Shown one piece after another: positions 47,601 through 55,400 of a DNA stretch of 64,000 bases. The DNA is from Aurelia coerulea (lineage: Eukaryota > Cnidaria > Scyphozoa > Semaeostomeae > Ulmaridae). The notes beneath the pieces were generated by a model, which worked only from the letters and a program-made list of their open reading frames with translations, did no database searches and had not been told where the DNA came from. Each line of letters starts with the position of its first letter. Position 1 is the stretch's first letter. The DNA is taken from NCBI GenBank assembly GCA_039566865.1, contig CM076947.1, forward strand, positions 24,491,501 through 24,555,500, given 5' to 3'. A program made the translations under genes and the position numbers.

Positions 47601-48746
47601 AGAGCTGGAAATGATGATTGCAGTTAACGGCCCAAAGATTGAGCATGCTGATAGTGTTATTGACAACAGTATGAAGAACTATTGGAAGGAATCTGGAAAA
47701 GGGAATAAAACTGATTGGCATTTCGTACGTCGCTCAGATAAAGTGATGGACTTTACTGCGTCCAGAGTTGTGGAGCGAATGAAAAAGTCAAAGCCAGAAC
47801 TTCCTTTTATGATATAAAGAGATGTAATTCAAATTTAGCTCTGAAACCAAACCATATTTAACAGAAAAAATTGTGATTTGAAGGAAATTTCAGATTTAGA
47901 TACGTTAACATAACTAGGTATTCCTATGTGTACCAGATTATTAGTATCATCTTTTAATGCAAAAAAACTACTCTATACTGTGCCACATCACATGTGGAAA
48001 TGGAAGTATTCTAAAAAAAGCCAAAGTTTCAATGATAAACGTTTACTGCACAAGGCACTTCCTAGCGTTTAGGACCAAAACATCCCTCACTCAATTTCAA
48101 AGTTTGCTCATGTGATGCACAGAAAGAATTGGAGTTTTAGATGATATACTTTGAAAAAATTTTGCAGGCACATTTTTGTGGAAATTTTGCGCTCGCAGGC
48201 ACAAAAAACTTTTGGTGAGGTCTGCGGTTCACTATCGGCTGTGCCAATAAAGCTATCCATTTTGAAAGGCCACGATAAATTGTAAACTAGAGCGATTCTA
48301 AAGATTGATGGCTTGGTATTTAATTAAAATCCAGAATTCGATCCTGGGATTTTTTGTAATGTTCGTTTTTGAAAACACTGTAAATGATTTAAAAAAACGT
48401 CATTTTACTTTTCTAAAGAGTAGACGTGAATGGACAAAGATAAAACCGATAAAACTCTTTCGTGGTGATTTGGGGATTTAGAAATCGATTAGTTATAAGC
48501 TACTGCACGAGCGTTGGCTCTGAATTAAGCCATACATCCCTGTTAAAAATGGATAGGTTTCTTTGACGCACCGGGTCAAGGAATTGTTGTTGGAATTGGC
48601 ATAGCTTCCTTCGAGCAACAATCCTCTCATTGTATTTCCTTTCTTTCTAGAATGTTCGTTCGTTGTCCCGAAAGCAGTTCTTCCTTCGTGCGCAGCTAAA
48701 GAAGGCAAGAAAAACAGCAGGGCTCAAAGAACTAACCGTTCATTGA
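32613..48746 (+). CDS. TSG101: TSG101, ESCRT-I subunit (UEV domain, Pro-rich, coiled coil, steadiness box), 9 exons, 466 aa
   Basis: ESCRT-I component that sorts ubiquitinated cargo at endosomes and acts in abscission. Exons: 32613-32657, 34063-34147, 34766-34831, 36154-36317, 38050-38661, 39754-39846, 42140-42276, 44136-44238, 48651-48746 (stop TGA). Phases 0,1,1,0,0,0,2,0, all GT/AG. UEV domain residues 1-145: GTIPVRYKG, VYNIPIKIW, HPFVPPLVFV, TSAMVIKPG, LPYLSDWKN, VFGDDPPVFSR. The two Tyr (YKG, VYN) and the Met (TSAM) equivalent to PTAP-pocket residues of human TSG101 are kept. Residues about 146-290 are rich in Pro, Tyr, Ser and Gly. A coiled coil spans about 300-385. The steadiness box begins ILNTFAEENAVEDAIYYLG and ends RKTAGLKEL. 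Longer than human (390 aa) because of the Pro-rich linker. Exon 1 is short but aligns with human exon 1. The last intron holds a hAT transposon. Confidence 0.95.
33001..33322. mobile_element. TTAA-flanked MITE, perfect ~25-bp inverted ends
   Basis: TTAAAGGTAATGTGTCCATG at the left and CATGGACACATTACCTTTAA at the right. TTAA at both ends is the target signature of piggyBac-type elements. Lies in TSG101 intron 1. Confidence 0.8.
33662..33965. mobile_element. Fold-back element with AGACTTG / CGTCAGTGA ends
   Basis: The left TAGACTTG...AAGTCTATTTC and TTTTTTCGTCAGTGA are mirrored by TCACTGACGAAAAAA and GAAATAGACTTTG. Internal GAGGAAATGTGAA / TTCACATTTCCTC pairs, and a further direct copy of ATTACTAACGAAGAATCACT, give a compound hairpin. 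Confidence 0.75.
35549..35806. mobile_element. CTTGTTGGGGA-terminated MITE, copy 2
   Basis: Ends and interior match 8307-8566, including CTAATTTGCATATTACGTA and GGAGCCCTTTTTGGGG. Lies in TSG101 intron 3. Confidence 0.78.
37120..37628. mobile_element. GCATAGG-family MITE, copy 3
   Basis: Left CATAGGGCTCCAATCTTTAA and GTTGGTGTAAAATTC; right GAATTTTACACCCAAC, AAAGATTTGAAAG and CTCTATGC. Interior AAATTTCTAAATC phrases are mirrored across the element. Lies in TSG101 intron 4. Confidence 0.75.
38781..39193. mobile_element. ACCGTAAAAGC-terminated MITE with TAAGCCCCCTC repeats
   Basis: Ends ACCGTAAAAGCTCTATT and AATAAAGCTTTTACGGT are inverted; several AATAAGCCCCCTC phrases lie near each end. The interior matches the reverse complement of 2881-3360. 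Lies in TSG101 intron 5. Confidence 0.78.
39427..39599. mobile_element. TA-flanked MITE (GACCTTTTAGCTATTCT), copy 1
   Basis: Perfect inverted ends GACCTTTTAGCTATTC and GAATAGCTAAAAGGTC, TA on both sides, 173 bp. A near-identical copy lies at 53097-53274 in the TSG101 paralogue. Confidence 0.88.
40568..41286. mobile_element. Non-autonomous hAT-type element with perfect 8-bp target duplication
   Basis: Inverted ends CAGTGGCGTAACG and CGTTACGCCACTG, flanked on both sides by CTTGGTAG (40560-40567 and 41287-41294). Typical hAT structure; an interior open frame does not resemble a transposase. Lies in TSG101 intron 6. Confidence 0.9.
41290..41640 (-). repeat. Pyrimidine-rich repeat, inverse copy of 14805-15035
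   Basis: About 250 bases of C/T-rich sequence followed by AAGCTGCTTCGCCGCTTCAC and TTTTTCCACCTCTAATGATA, the complement of the start of the copy at 14805. It adjoins the hAT element at 40568-41286. Confidence 0.6.
43105..43174. repeat. ATTC microsatellite
   Basis: ATTC units, imperfect at the start and uninterrupted towards the end. Confidence 0.9.
43409..44039. mobile_element. TA-flanked 631-bp element (AAAAAAGTTCCCAC family), copy 1
   Basis: Inverted ends CCGGATGAATAAGAAAAAAG and CTTTTTTCTGGCTCACCCGG with TA flanks; GTTCCCAC...GAAAATTC is mirrored as GAATTTTCGAAAATGGGAAC. A second copy is at 61177-61797. Its right end is 96 bp before TSG101 exon 8. Confidence 0.8.
44495..48224 (+). mobile_element. 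Full-length hAT-type transposon in the last intron of TSG101
   Basis: Candidate ends CAGGCATCGCTAAAGT (left) and the complement of CAGACCTCACCAAAAGT (right) form an imperfect inverted pair. GCAGGCACATTTT subterminal motifs occur near both ends. The expected 8-bp duplication is not seen at these boundaries, so ends may be off or decayed. It carries one intact transposase frame in the same sense as TSG101. Confidence 0.7.
44950..47817 (+). CDS. hAT-superfamily transposase, intronless, 955 aa
   Basis: Intact single-exon frame within TSG101 intron 8. The N-terminus has a C2H2-type finger, Cys19-x2-Cys22 with His34 and His39; a second Cys-pair motif (CSVC, from residue 208) with downstream His (near 263-275) may be another finger. 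The central region reads like a hAT catalytic core: FDGAYFN with an Asp near 446, HDWDPLHKAGLQ near 472, and FSETRFANHARR near 541, the counterpart of the common ETRW motif. Residues about 780-885 (FREFLRRLEKY, then SVESVIESMVSMYEVRNNKHR) resemble the C-terminal dimerisation region. No stop or frameshift interrupts it, so it may be young. Superfamily placement is by motif order only; the exact family is unknown. It is not part of TSG101: phase and content do not fit, and the host exons join cleanly across it. Confidence 0.82.
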   Translation: MMSSSSYRSSFSKTNKIKCRICREEVLLQNYGVHLQRRHPNEDSKDLRAASQVSIASLFKTGTKRNREGDENLQEDGSPPVKRVALDAPQGFEVDTSLDTFKVPLGFEESESKFQENESMAEETGYTTESNRLLKEMNGKLDDLTKKVSEIQVSSENTRRENDIPKEDKLQEETLPENYIMYTCRSLEDIIKNFAEFRYEEERQALVCSVCSPSTKNLPETTVESNKVALFKFDRAASDTAFCNDSGPTPSILTKKFRNLKSHLIAHLRSQGHNQALDRITSEERELDRNDSREHAVGKRIGRLCYYMFKLGRPDTDFEPLIYLHSENNSDVGDINHSNHFPSKFLPYVSKEVARRTKEFLMTPLEQTAFRPAGKVGADKATWKHRTRQFVTFTTVIPDSPKLLHSFFLGHPVVKKHDGDGVTHSITECLKIYDINRSQYLGGSFDGAYFNLSVPEKLDQHFGYEGSSKKHHDWDPLHKAGLQDTHIRKDVGFQWLVTVTNIVGDVFKAVNYGKEFEHLFDVAKEMKAKESDISINFKTPKFFSETRFANHARRVYLSFREDFPALIRTLEETRIEKIEGNSEDRKKSRQASDLSNKIMNKRFAILLSGLCDVYEVFGHGVNILQKVDVLPHDKYDQFQIKVIERYEAMVASKSHTTCLEQKKCQWPILHTDLQEIASKSMYRGIAMAQSNVHDTDTRQGRERAVRNPTDENVDSVILKAMQSLMKFVKRLRDDLANNVYSKEDKETLTIIRPLIDLRSLALKTKENSAAHIAALEGHLFIENCKTIASNIVDVPDNELRLQFREFLRRLEKYVLPLNEKELCSKEIIKSFLNSKNKMFKEIEMIIHSICVAATSMSVESVIESMVSMYEVRNNKHRPISEERAELEMMIAVNGPKIEHADSVIDNSMKNYWKESGKGNKTDWHFVRRSDKVMDFTASRVVERMKKSKPELPFMI

Positions 48747-49153
48747 ATTCGTATATGGTGCAAATTATCATTTGTAAGCAATCTAGGCAATACTCCATGT
48801 AATTATGCATTTGTTTTAGACATGTCTTTAATTTCAAGACTAAAAATTGCCTGTTCTGTCGCGAATTGCACCCGGTATCAGTAAGATAGAGCCCCCTTGT
48901 TTTACACATTGATAGTAATTTATCTCTATTAGTTAACGGGACTTCGTAGCGTAATTTCGAACAAAGTGGAATCCTTGCCAAAGTCTGCACCATGCAATAG
49001 AAGATGCATTGGACTTCTCCGCCAAATTCTGGTAGTGACAGAAAATGTTTCTTGCTTGAGTTTATGCATTGCCTCGATCTTTTGTTTGATAAAAAACGGC
49101 AACCTGGGAATCCAAAAAGGGCGAGAAAATGCTTTCTTCTATATTTCGACCTA

Positions 49154-49410
49154 CAATCATGGCCAAAAGGTTAGTGAACAGCCACAAGAGAAGGCCTAGA
49201 TGCGACCTCTTTAGAGTTATAGCCCTCTCTTGGTTTCGAAACCCCCCCCCCCGAGGTCAATGTTGTAATTTTCCATAAGCAAATGGTTCGTGAACTGAGT
49301 TTGCTGTCTATCTGTTCCAGCAGAATTGACTTGGGGGGGGGGGGGGGGAAGCTTGATGTTCGAAAAACCTAGTTTTCGGTCTATCTTCCAATAACTTTTG
49401 GCCATGATTG
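49154..49410. mobile_element. Tc1-type MITE with TA target duplication
   Basis: Inverted ends CAATCATGGCCAAAAGGTTA and AACTTTTGGCCATGATTG, TA on both sides. GGCCAAAAG-type ends are common in Tc1/mariner elements. A C run and a G run inside form a second inverted pair. Confidence 0.82.
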
Positions 49411-49560
49411 TAGCATCCGAAGGCAATTTGAGGACGCTGAGAAGATAACCTTATCGAAACAGCGTCCTGGTCCTTCCTCTCGATGTGGCCACACCTCATG
49501 ATTCCTTTAGCCTGGAATTATAGAGAGTTCGCGACTCTCCTCACTATACGTGTAGCAGGT

Positions 49561-49632
49561 TCGGCAGGGCGGGGACCCGAACAACCAACCTTCAGATTGG
49601 TAGTCAAGTGTGCAACCACTGAGCCAACCTCG
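49561..49632 (-). repeat. tRNA-like sequence (SINE head or tRNA pseudogene)
   Basis: On the minus strand TGGCTCAGTGGTTG fits an A box, and GTTCGGGTCCC about 35 bases later fits a B box. The 3' flank is non-tRNA sequence, and a clean cloverleaf with a standard anticodon is not evident. Confidence 0.5.
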
Positions 49633-50099
49633 CTGTTAAAAGCCTTAAACCAAGTCCAAGGTTTATAATGGATTTCTATAGAGCTATCCTTGAATATATC
49701 AGGAAAAGAATCCATGCCGTTCACAGTAAAAGTCACCTATTTGTCGAATTTTATACTTTGCTCCAAAAATAGAATAACTGTCACAGTTTCTTGATACCAA
49801 CCATGAATTTTCAACGCTCCAAAACTTTGTAGATTTAGAGAAATTTAGCAAAAAATCGGCTGAAGACTTTTCTCCGAAATTGCAAATCTTTCGAGCAAAA
49901 TGTTATTCAATGAAGTTTGTTGGCCGAGCGTTTGCGCGATGAAAGCTTATTACTATTGAAGTTCTTTTGAGCTTTTTTCGAAAGGCCTGGAAAAAGAAAT
50001 TGGGCTTTGAACAATATTTGTTATTATTAGCGCTCTGTACTGCCATTATCATCCTCAATTTCATTCACATACATAGCAGTTTGTTGTAATTAAGGACAC

Positions 50100-50215
50100 A
50101 ATAAAACCAGCTTTATTTATCTAGACCAGGTTAAATTTCAGCCAATCAAGTGCATTTGATTTGTTAGATTGACCAATTAGAAGGCACTATTTCATTACTT
50201 GGTTTACTTTAACCT
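50100..50215. repeat. Relative of the AAACCAGCTT fold-back at 13990
   Basis: AAACCAGCTTTATTTATCTA, a GGTTAAATTT phrase and GATTGACCAATTAGAA match the copy at 13990-14170; the right end is decayed. Confidence 0.55.
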
Positions 50216-50569
50216 GCAAATGTTAATGGGTTGATAGATTCTATGCACGGCCACGACGAAGCTTGGCTTATAAGTATTTTTCAAATCAAAGTTTTTTCGC
50301 ATCGTAAAAGGCATTCCAGATAATTTAGATTAGCCGAAGATTCGTATTTTTCTCATTGGTCGATACCTAATCTGAGGGCGGGGTAATATTCGGGCTTGAC
50401 CATTAAACAAGTAGTGTACTGCTCACAATAACCCCCTCCCCCCATTCAGCTGAAGATTAGTTGATTTAAGATTAAAGTTTTTTAGCTACCGCTCAAGAGA
50501 GCATAGGCTCCAAGTTTTAAAAAGTTGTTGTAAATCGCTGTTACATGTTTCTTGAAAACAACTTATTAT

Positions 50570-50965
50570 GGTCCGTTTGCAGCAGAAATTCAAACCGGTC
50601 TGAAATTTCACACCGGTGTCAATCTTGGCTAGACAGATTATTTCCCGTTGCATTCACATGAAGTTTTGCCCCGGTCTGAGAGTTGTGTTGTTGTTCATTC
50701 ATGTATTGAGTGCCAAGTAAAACAATAGGCCAATGTGTACTTTGAACCCAAGACACTGCATCTCACACCAATTTCAAAATATTTTTCGTTCACATGGTGT
50801 TTTCAAACCGAGGTGACGTTTCAAACCGATTTGAACAGGCGAGTTCAGTTTCATCCAGGTTTGAGTTAGAAATCGTATTTTCCATGTAAACAAGACACGA
50901 CACCGAGTTCAACTCAGATTGGGGTGAAATTTCAAACCGATTTGATTTTCTCATGTAGACGGACC
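50570..50965. mobile_element. Nested element with GGTCCGTTTGCA ends
   Basis: Left GGTCCGTTTGCAGCAGAAA and GAAATTTCACACC; right GGTGAAATTTC and CATGTAGACGGACC. These are inverted counterparts around repeated CAAACCG phrases. Confidence 0.7.
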
Positions 50966-51128
50966 CTTAGATTCTGTGCTATAAGTCTACCATGAGCATC
51001 TTTGATATCTTGAATATTTTCAAAAATGACGTAATATTTTGTATTTCAACTCATTTCAGGTTGTTACGTCATCAAAATTGTTAACGAGAAGAATTACGGA
51101 TCTTTGCTTACCACCATATTGTAAACCT

Positions 51129-51232
51129 AGACTCATTCCAAAAGTCTCTTGTTCCGCTCCCCAAACTGACTTGTCGCTGAAGCGATAACAACAACAACAA
51201 GCGAAAGTTAGAGGGACTCATGTAATGAGTCT
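51129..51232. mobile_element. Nested 104-bp element with 11-bp target duplication
   Basis: Inverted ends AGACTCATT and AATGAGTCT; ATTGTAAACCT stands on both sides (51118-51128 and 51233-51243). The duplication length recalls Mutator-like elements, but no family is recognised. Confidence 0.75.
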
Positions 51233-51261
51233 ATTGTAAACCTTCGTGAATAATGGTTTTC

Positions 51262-51714
51262 AGGCTGCGTTTACACGAGGCCGGCCGAACTTTTGGCCGG
51301 CCAAATATTCGGCCACTAAGCCTTCCCGTTTACACGAGACCTGCCTAACCGGCCGAATTTTTGGTCGCTTAGCCGACCTTCACTCGGTCACCTAGGGAAG
51401 TGGCCTTCTTGCGAACTGAGCCGGTCAAATTCGTGGGCGGCCTCGTGTAAACGCTCTTAGCCGAACAAAAATTTGCACGGTACCACATCGAGGATGAAAT
51501 TCTTTGAATAGGAGGCCAATGAAATATGGTCGCCAGACAAACTGGCGCCAAATTCCAGTCAGTTTATCAGTTCATTGCTAATGCGCATGCCCATAAAAGA
51601 TGGCCGGCCTCGTGTGAACGCGAAGCCATAGTGACCAAATATTTGCACGGTACAGCTAAACGACCAAATATTCGGCCGGCCAAGTACTCGAGCGGCCCCG
51701 TGTAAACGCAGCCT
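51262..51714. mobile_element. Nested element with AGGCTGCGTTTACACG ends
   Basis: Inverted ends AGGCTGCGTTTACACG and CGTGTAAACGCAGCCT; the interior has many GGCCGGCC / CGGCCG-rich phrases in both orientations. Confidence 0.82.
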
Positions 51715-51963
51715 TAGAGATTTGGAGCCCTTGTTGCTTGCAAGTACCTTGTTATTTTATGATATGTGGTTGATTAATTTTATCAAATGATACAAAAACA
51801 CATTCCCCCTGTCCTTGAAATAGTGTTATCTGCTTGTAGATCTGATCAGCTGACAGCTGACCAGATGTACGTCGTGGTTTCTCGTGATCGAAGGGTTTAA
51901 CTTATATAAATTCCATTGAAAATGTTGTATTTTCACATCAAAATCAATGGACTGTATTGAATA

Positions 51964-52216
51964 CACTATGTTCAAGAACAATTAAGAACCTTTAAAATTT
52001 TATTTCCAGAATAAGTTTCGGTAGATTACGGTTCGCGCAGCATTGCAGCATTTGTAAATATCAAGTTTTGACTGCAAACGCGATTTTAGACCCCAAAAAA
52101 TAAGAAACTAATTAAGAAACTTTAACTACTAAAACATAAAACATCGAAATTTTCATGTGAAATTAAGAGACTTTTAGCACCAAATGCTGATCCAAGTTTC
52201 TTATATAAAAATCGTG
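51964..52216. mobile_element. TA-flanked MITE, copy 4 of the CAC...ATAAG family (diverged)
   Basis: Left CACTATGTTCAAGAAC and right TTTCTTATATAAAAATCGTG with TA flanks; the interior repeats AATTAAGAAACTTT phrases. Confidence 0.65.
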
Positions 52217-52464
52217 TAGGGAATATGCCCTCTTCCCTAAAATGTATGACAAGCTGTGTAATAATTTCTTTTTTTTTTCAAGAGAATGGTGATGGAGTTG
52301 TTATGTGCTGACATGTGCAGACACATTTATTTCCACATTTTGAAGTTACGTCATTTCTAAAAGGAGCCTTCGCTGTAGCCTCCCTTTGAAATTCCTTTGG
52401 AACCTTTCCATTTTCGTCTTACAAGGAAAACAAAGTTTAGTGGAAAAATTTGGAGAGGGGAAGG

Positions 52465-55400
52465 ATGAACACAATTCGCAACTACATCTTGGGTGGAGAG
52501 AAATCTCAAGTGGCTGGAAACACTGAAATACTCACAAGAGCTCAACTGAAGAAAACATTGCGAGAAGTGAGTATAACAGGGGAGTAGACATGAATGAGAA
52601 AAACAATGTGATTCAACCATCATGAATTTAGTAGGCCCACTCAGTTGTCTTTTAGGCCATCATGTCATGCCGGGTTCTTCCGGGATGACAGTTCAGTTTG
52701 GTTTTATTCGAATCCCACCACATACCACCACATAATATTCCAGTACAAAAGAACTAATGTAATTCGTACAAAGTGAAGAAAAAGTGCAACAAAATTTAAT
52801 CAAACGTGACAAACAAACAACACACGACTGATTAAACATTAAACCAGGGAAGGGATGGAATTGGAATATGGAAATACAAGGGGAATCCCTTGAGGAGGAG
52901 CTCTCAGAGAAGCACTAAAAATCGATGAGAATGGTATTTTTTGCGCTTGGGTCATAGACATTCCTTCTTCCAACCAGTTAATTTTGGTAGCAAATACAGT
53001 AAAATTCTGTCTTTAAGAAACCACTGATTATAAGAAACCATGACACCAAATTTTTGCTTGAACAATAGGAGAACAATAGGCTAATAGACCTTTCATCTGT
53101 TCTGAAAAGAATCAGAATCGAACAACATTTTGCTACATTTTGTAGAATTTTCAAATGTGTACAATGAATAGTGATAGAAGCTCTAAAGCCACTTGATCAA
53201 ATGTCGCATATCAAAATATATAAAAATAACGCTTGATCCAGGCTCTTGTAGAATTGTAGAATAGCTAAAAGGTCTATTAAAGAAAAAACATATGCTGAAA
53301 TTGTAAAGTGGGTTCCTTCAAGGTAGGACTTTTTGTCACCAGTTTGACAGAATTGTGCTATTATCTAGTCTTTTACTTCATCTTACCCCTTGATATAATT
53401 TACGTGCTTCTGAGATATAATGGTTTGTGTTTGGAATCTCATTTACCAATTTCCTTGAATTAATTATTTCTCATAATTATCATCTCTTTTTAACTTCACA
53501 TTTTACTTTCTAGTATGGTTATGAACATTTGTCAGAGGTGGAAAGAGATGTTTTGGAGACGGTTGCAACTTTCAAAGAGCTTCACATCGTTGTTGACACT
53601 TACGGTGAGTTTTGATTCTTGGTAATGGCATCAGGGGATTTGTCCACACCATTATCCTCTGTTCAGTGCTCCTTTTAAGCAAAAGTGCAGTAAATATATT
53701 TCTACACTTAAAAAACTATTTGTACCCGGATATATTATGAAAACAGGAATGTATGTCTTTTGGTGCTCCTTTTCGAGCAAAAGTGCAGTAAATCAATTTC
53801 TACACCATAAAGAACTATTGGTGTCCGGATATATTATGAATACAGGAATGTAGGTCTTTTGGGAGCCCTTGATGTGGATCAAAATCACGTTAAACAATGC
53901 CTTTGTTAAAAAGGGCTATTTGTCACCCAGGGTCCTTATGCTGATATTTTAGACTGTCTGAAAATCAAATTTAGCCCACGTTGAAACCGTTGATCCATAC
54001 ACTGCAGTAGTTAAACTGATAGAAAAATTTCACACTGGTTGGACTGTTCTATCAACTCAAAAGTTTTACGTTGATTGGGCTGTTCTATCAATTCAAAAGT
54101 TTTACACTGGTTGAACTTTTCTATCAATTCAAAAGTTTTACACTGGTTGAACTTTTCTATCAATTCAAAAGTTTTACATTGGTTGGACTTTTCTATCAAT
54201 TCAAAAGTTTCACGCTGGTTGGACTTCTATCAATTCAAAAGTTTCAGGCTGGTTGGACTTCTATCAATTCAAAAGTTTCACGCTGGTTGGACTTCTATCA
54301 ATTCAAAAGTTTTACATTGGTTGGACTTTTCTATCAATTCAAAAGTTTCACGCTGGTTGGACTTCTATCAATTCAAAAGTTTCACGCTGGTTGGACTTCT
54401 ATCAATTCAAAAGTTTCACGCTGGTTGGACTTCTATCAATTCAAAAGTTTTACATTGGTTGGACTTTTCTATCAATTCAAAAGTTTCACGCTGGTTGGAC
54501 TTCTATCAATTCAAAAGTTTCACGCTGGTTGGACTTCTATCAATTCAAAAGTTTCACGCTGGTTGGACTTCTATCAATTCAAAAGTTTTACATTGGTTGG
54601 ACTTTTCTATCAATTCAAAAGTTTCACGCTGGTTGGACTTCTATCAATTCAAAAGTTTTACATTGGTTGGACTTTTCTATCAATTCAAAAGTTTCACGCT
54701 GGTTGGACTTCTATCAATTCAAAAGTTTTACATTGGTTGGACTTTTCTATCAATTCAAAAGTTTCACGCTGGTTGGACTTCTATCAATTCAAAAGTTTTA
54801 CATTGGGTGGACTTTTCTATCAATTCAAAAGTTTCACGCTGGTTGGACTTCTATCAATTCAAAAGTTTTACATTGGTTGGACTTTTCTATCAATTCAAAA
54901 GTTTTACATTGGTTGATTTTCTATCAATTCAAAAGTTTTACATTGGTTGGACTTTTCTATCAATTCAAAAGTTTCACGCTGGTTGGACTTCTATCAATTC
55001 AAAAGTTTTACATTGGTTGGACTTTTCTATCAATTCAAAAGTTTCACGCTGGTTGGACTTCTATCAATTCAAAAGTTTTACATTGGTTGGACTTTTCTAT
55101 CAATTCAAAAGTTTCACGCTGGTTGGACTTCTATCAATTCAAAAGTTTTACATTGGTTGGACTTTTCTATCAATTCAAAAGTTTCACGCTGGTTGGACTT
55201 CTATCAATTCAAAAGTTTCACGCTGGTTGGACTTCTATCAATTCAAAAGTTTCACGCTGGTTGGACTTCTATCAATTCAAAAGTTTTACATTGGTTGGAC
55301 TTTTCTATCAATTCAAAAGTTTCACGCTGGTTGGACTTCTATCAATTCAAAAGTTTCACGCTGGTTGGACTTCTATCAATTCAAAAGTTTCACGCTGGTT

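Larger units (their letters stand above)
50511..51735. mobile_element. GCATAGG-family MITE, copy 4, split by three insertions
   Basis: Starts GCATAGGCTCCAAGTTTTAA; backbone segments at 50966-51128, 51233-51261 and 51715-51735 align in order with 29493-30020 (AATATTTTCAAAAATGACGT, TTACGTCATCAAAATT, ATTGTAAACCT, TAATGGTTTTC, GAGATTTGGAGCC). The insertions are at 50570-50965, 51129-51232 and 51262-51714. Confidence 0.72.
48747..52464. other. Intergenic between the two TSG101-type genes
   Basis: 3.7 kb with no exon I can support. It holds the Tc1-type MITE, a tRNA-like sequence, a heavily nested GCATAGG-family element and a TA-flanked MITE ending 248 bp before the paralogue's start codon. Confidence 0.65.

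Noticed and set aside
47043..47666. 207-codon minus-strand frame
   Set aside because: Antisense shadow of the hAT transposase coding sequence.
49561..49632. Functional tRNA gene
   Set aside because: A- and B-box-like motifs are present but no clean cloverleaf or standard anticodon loop is visible. Treated as SINE head or pseudogene.
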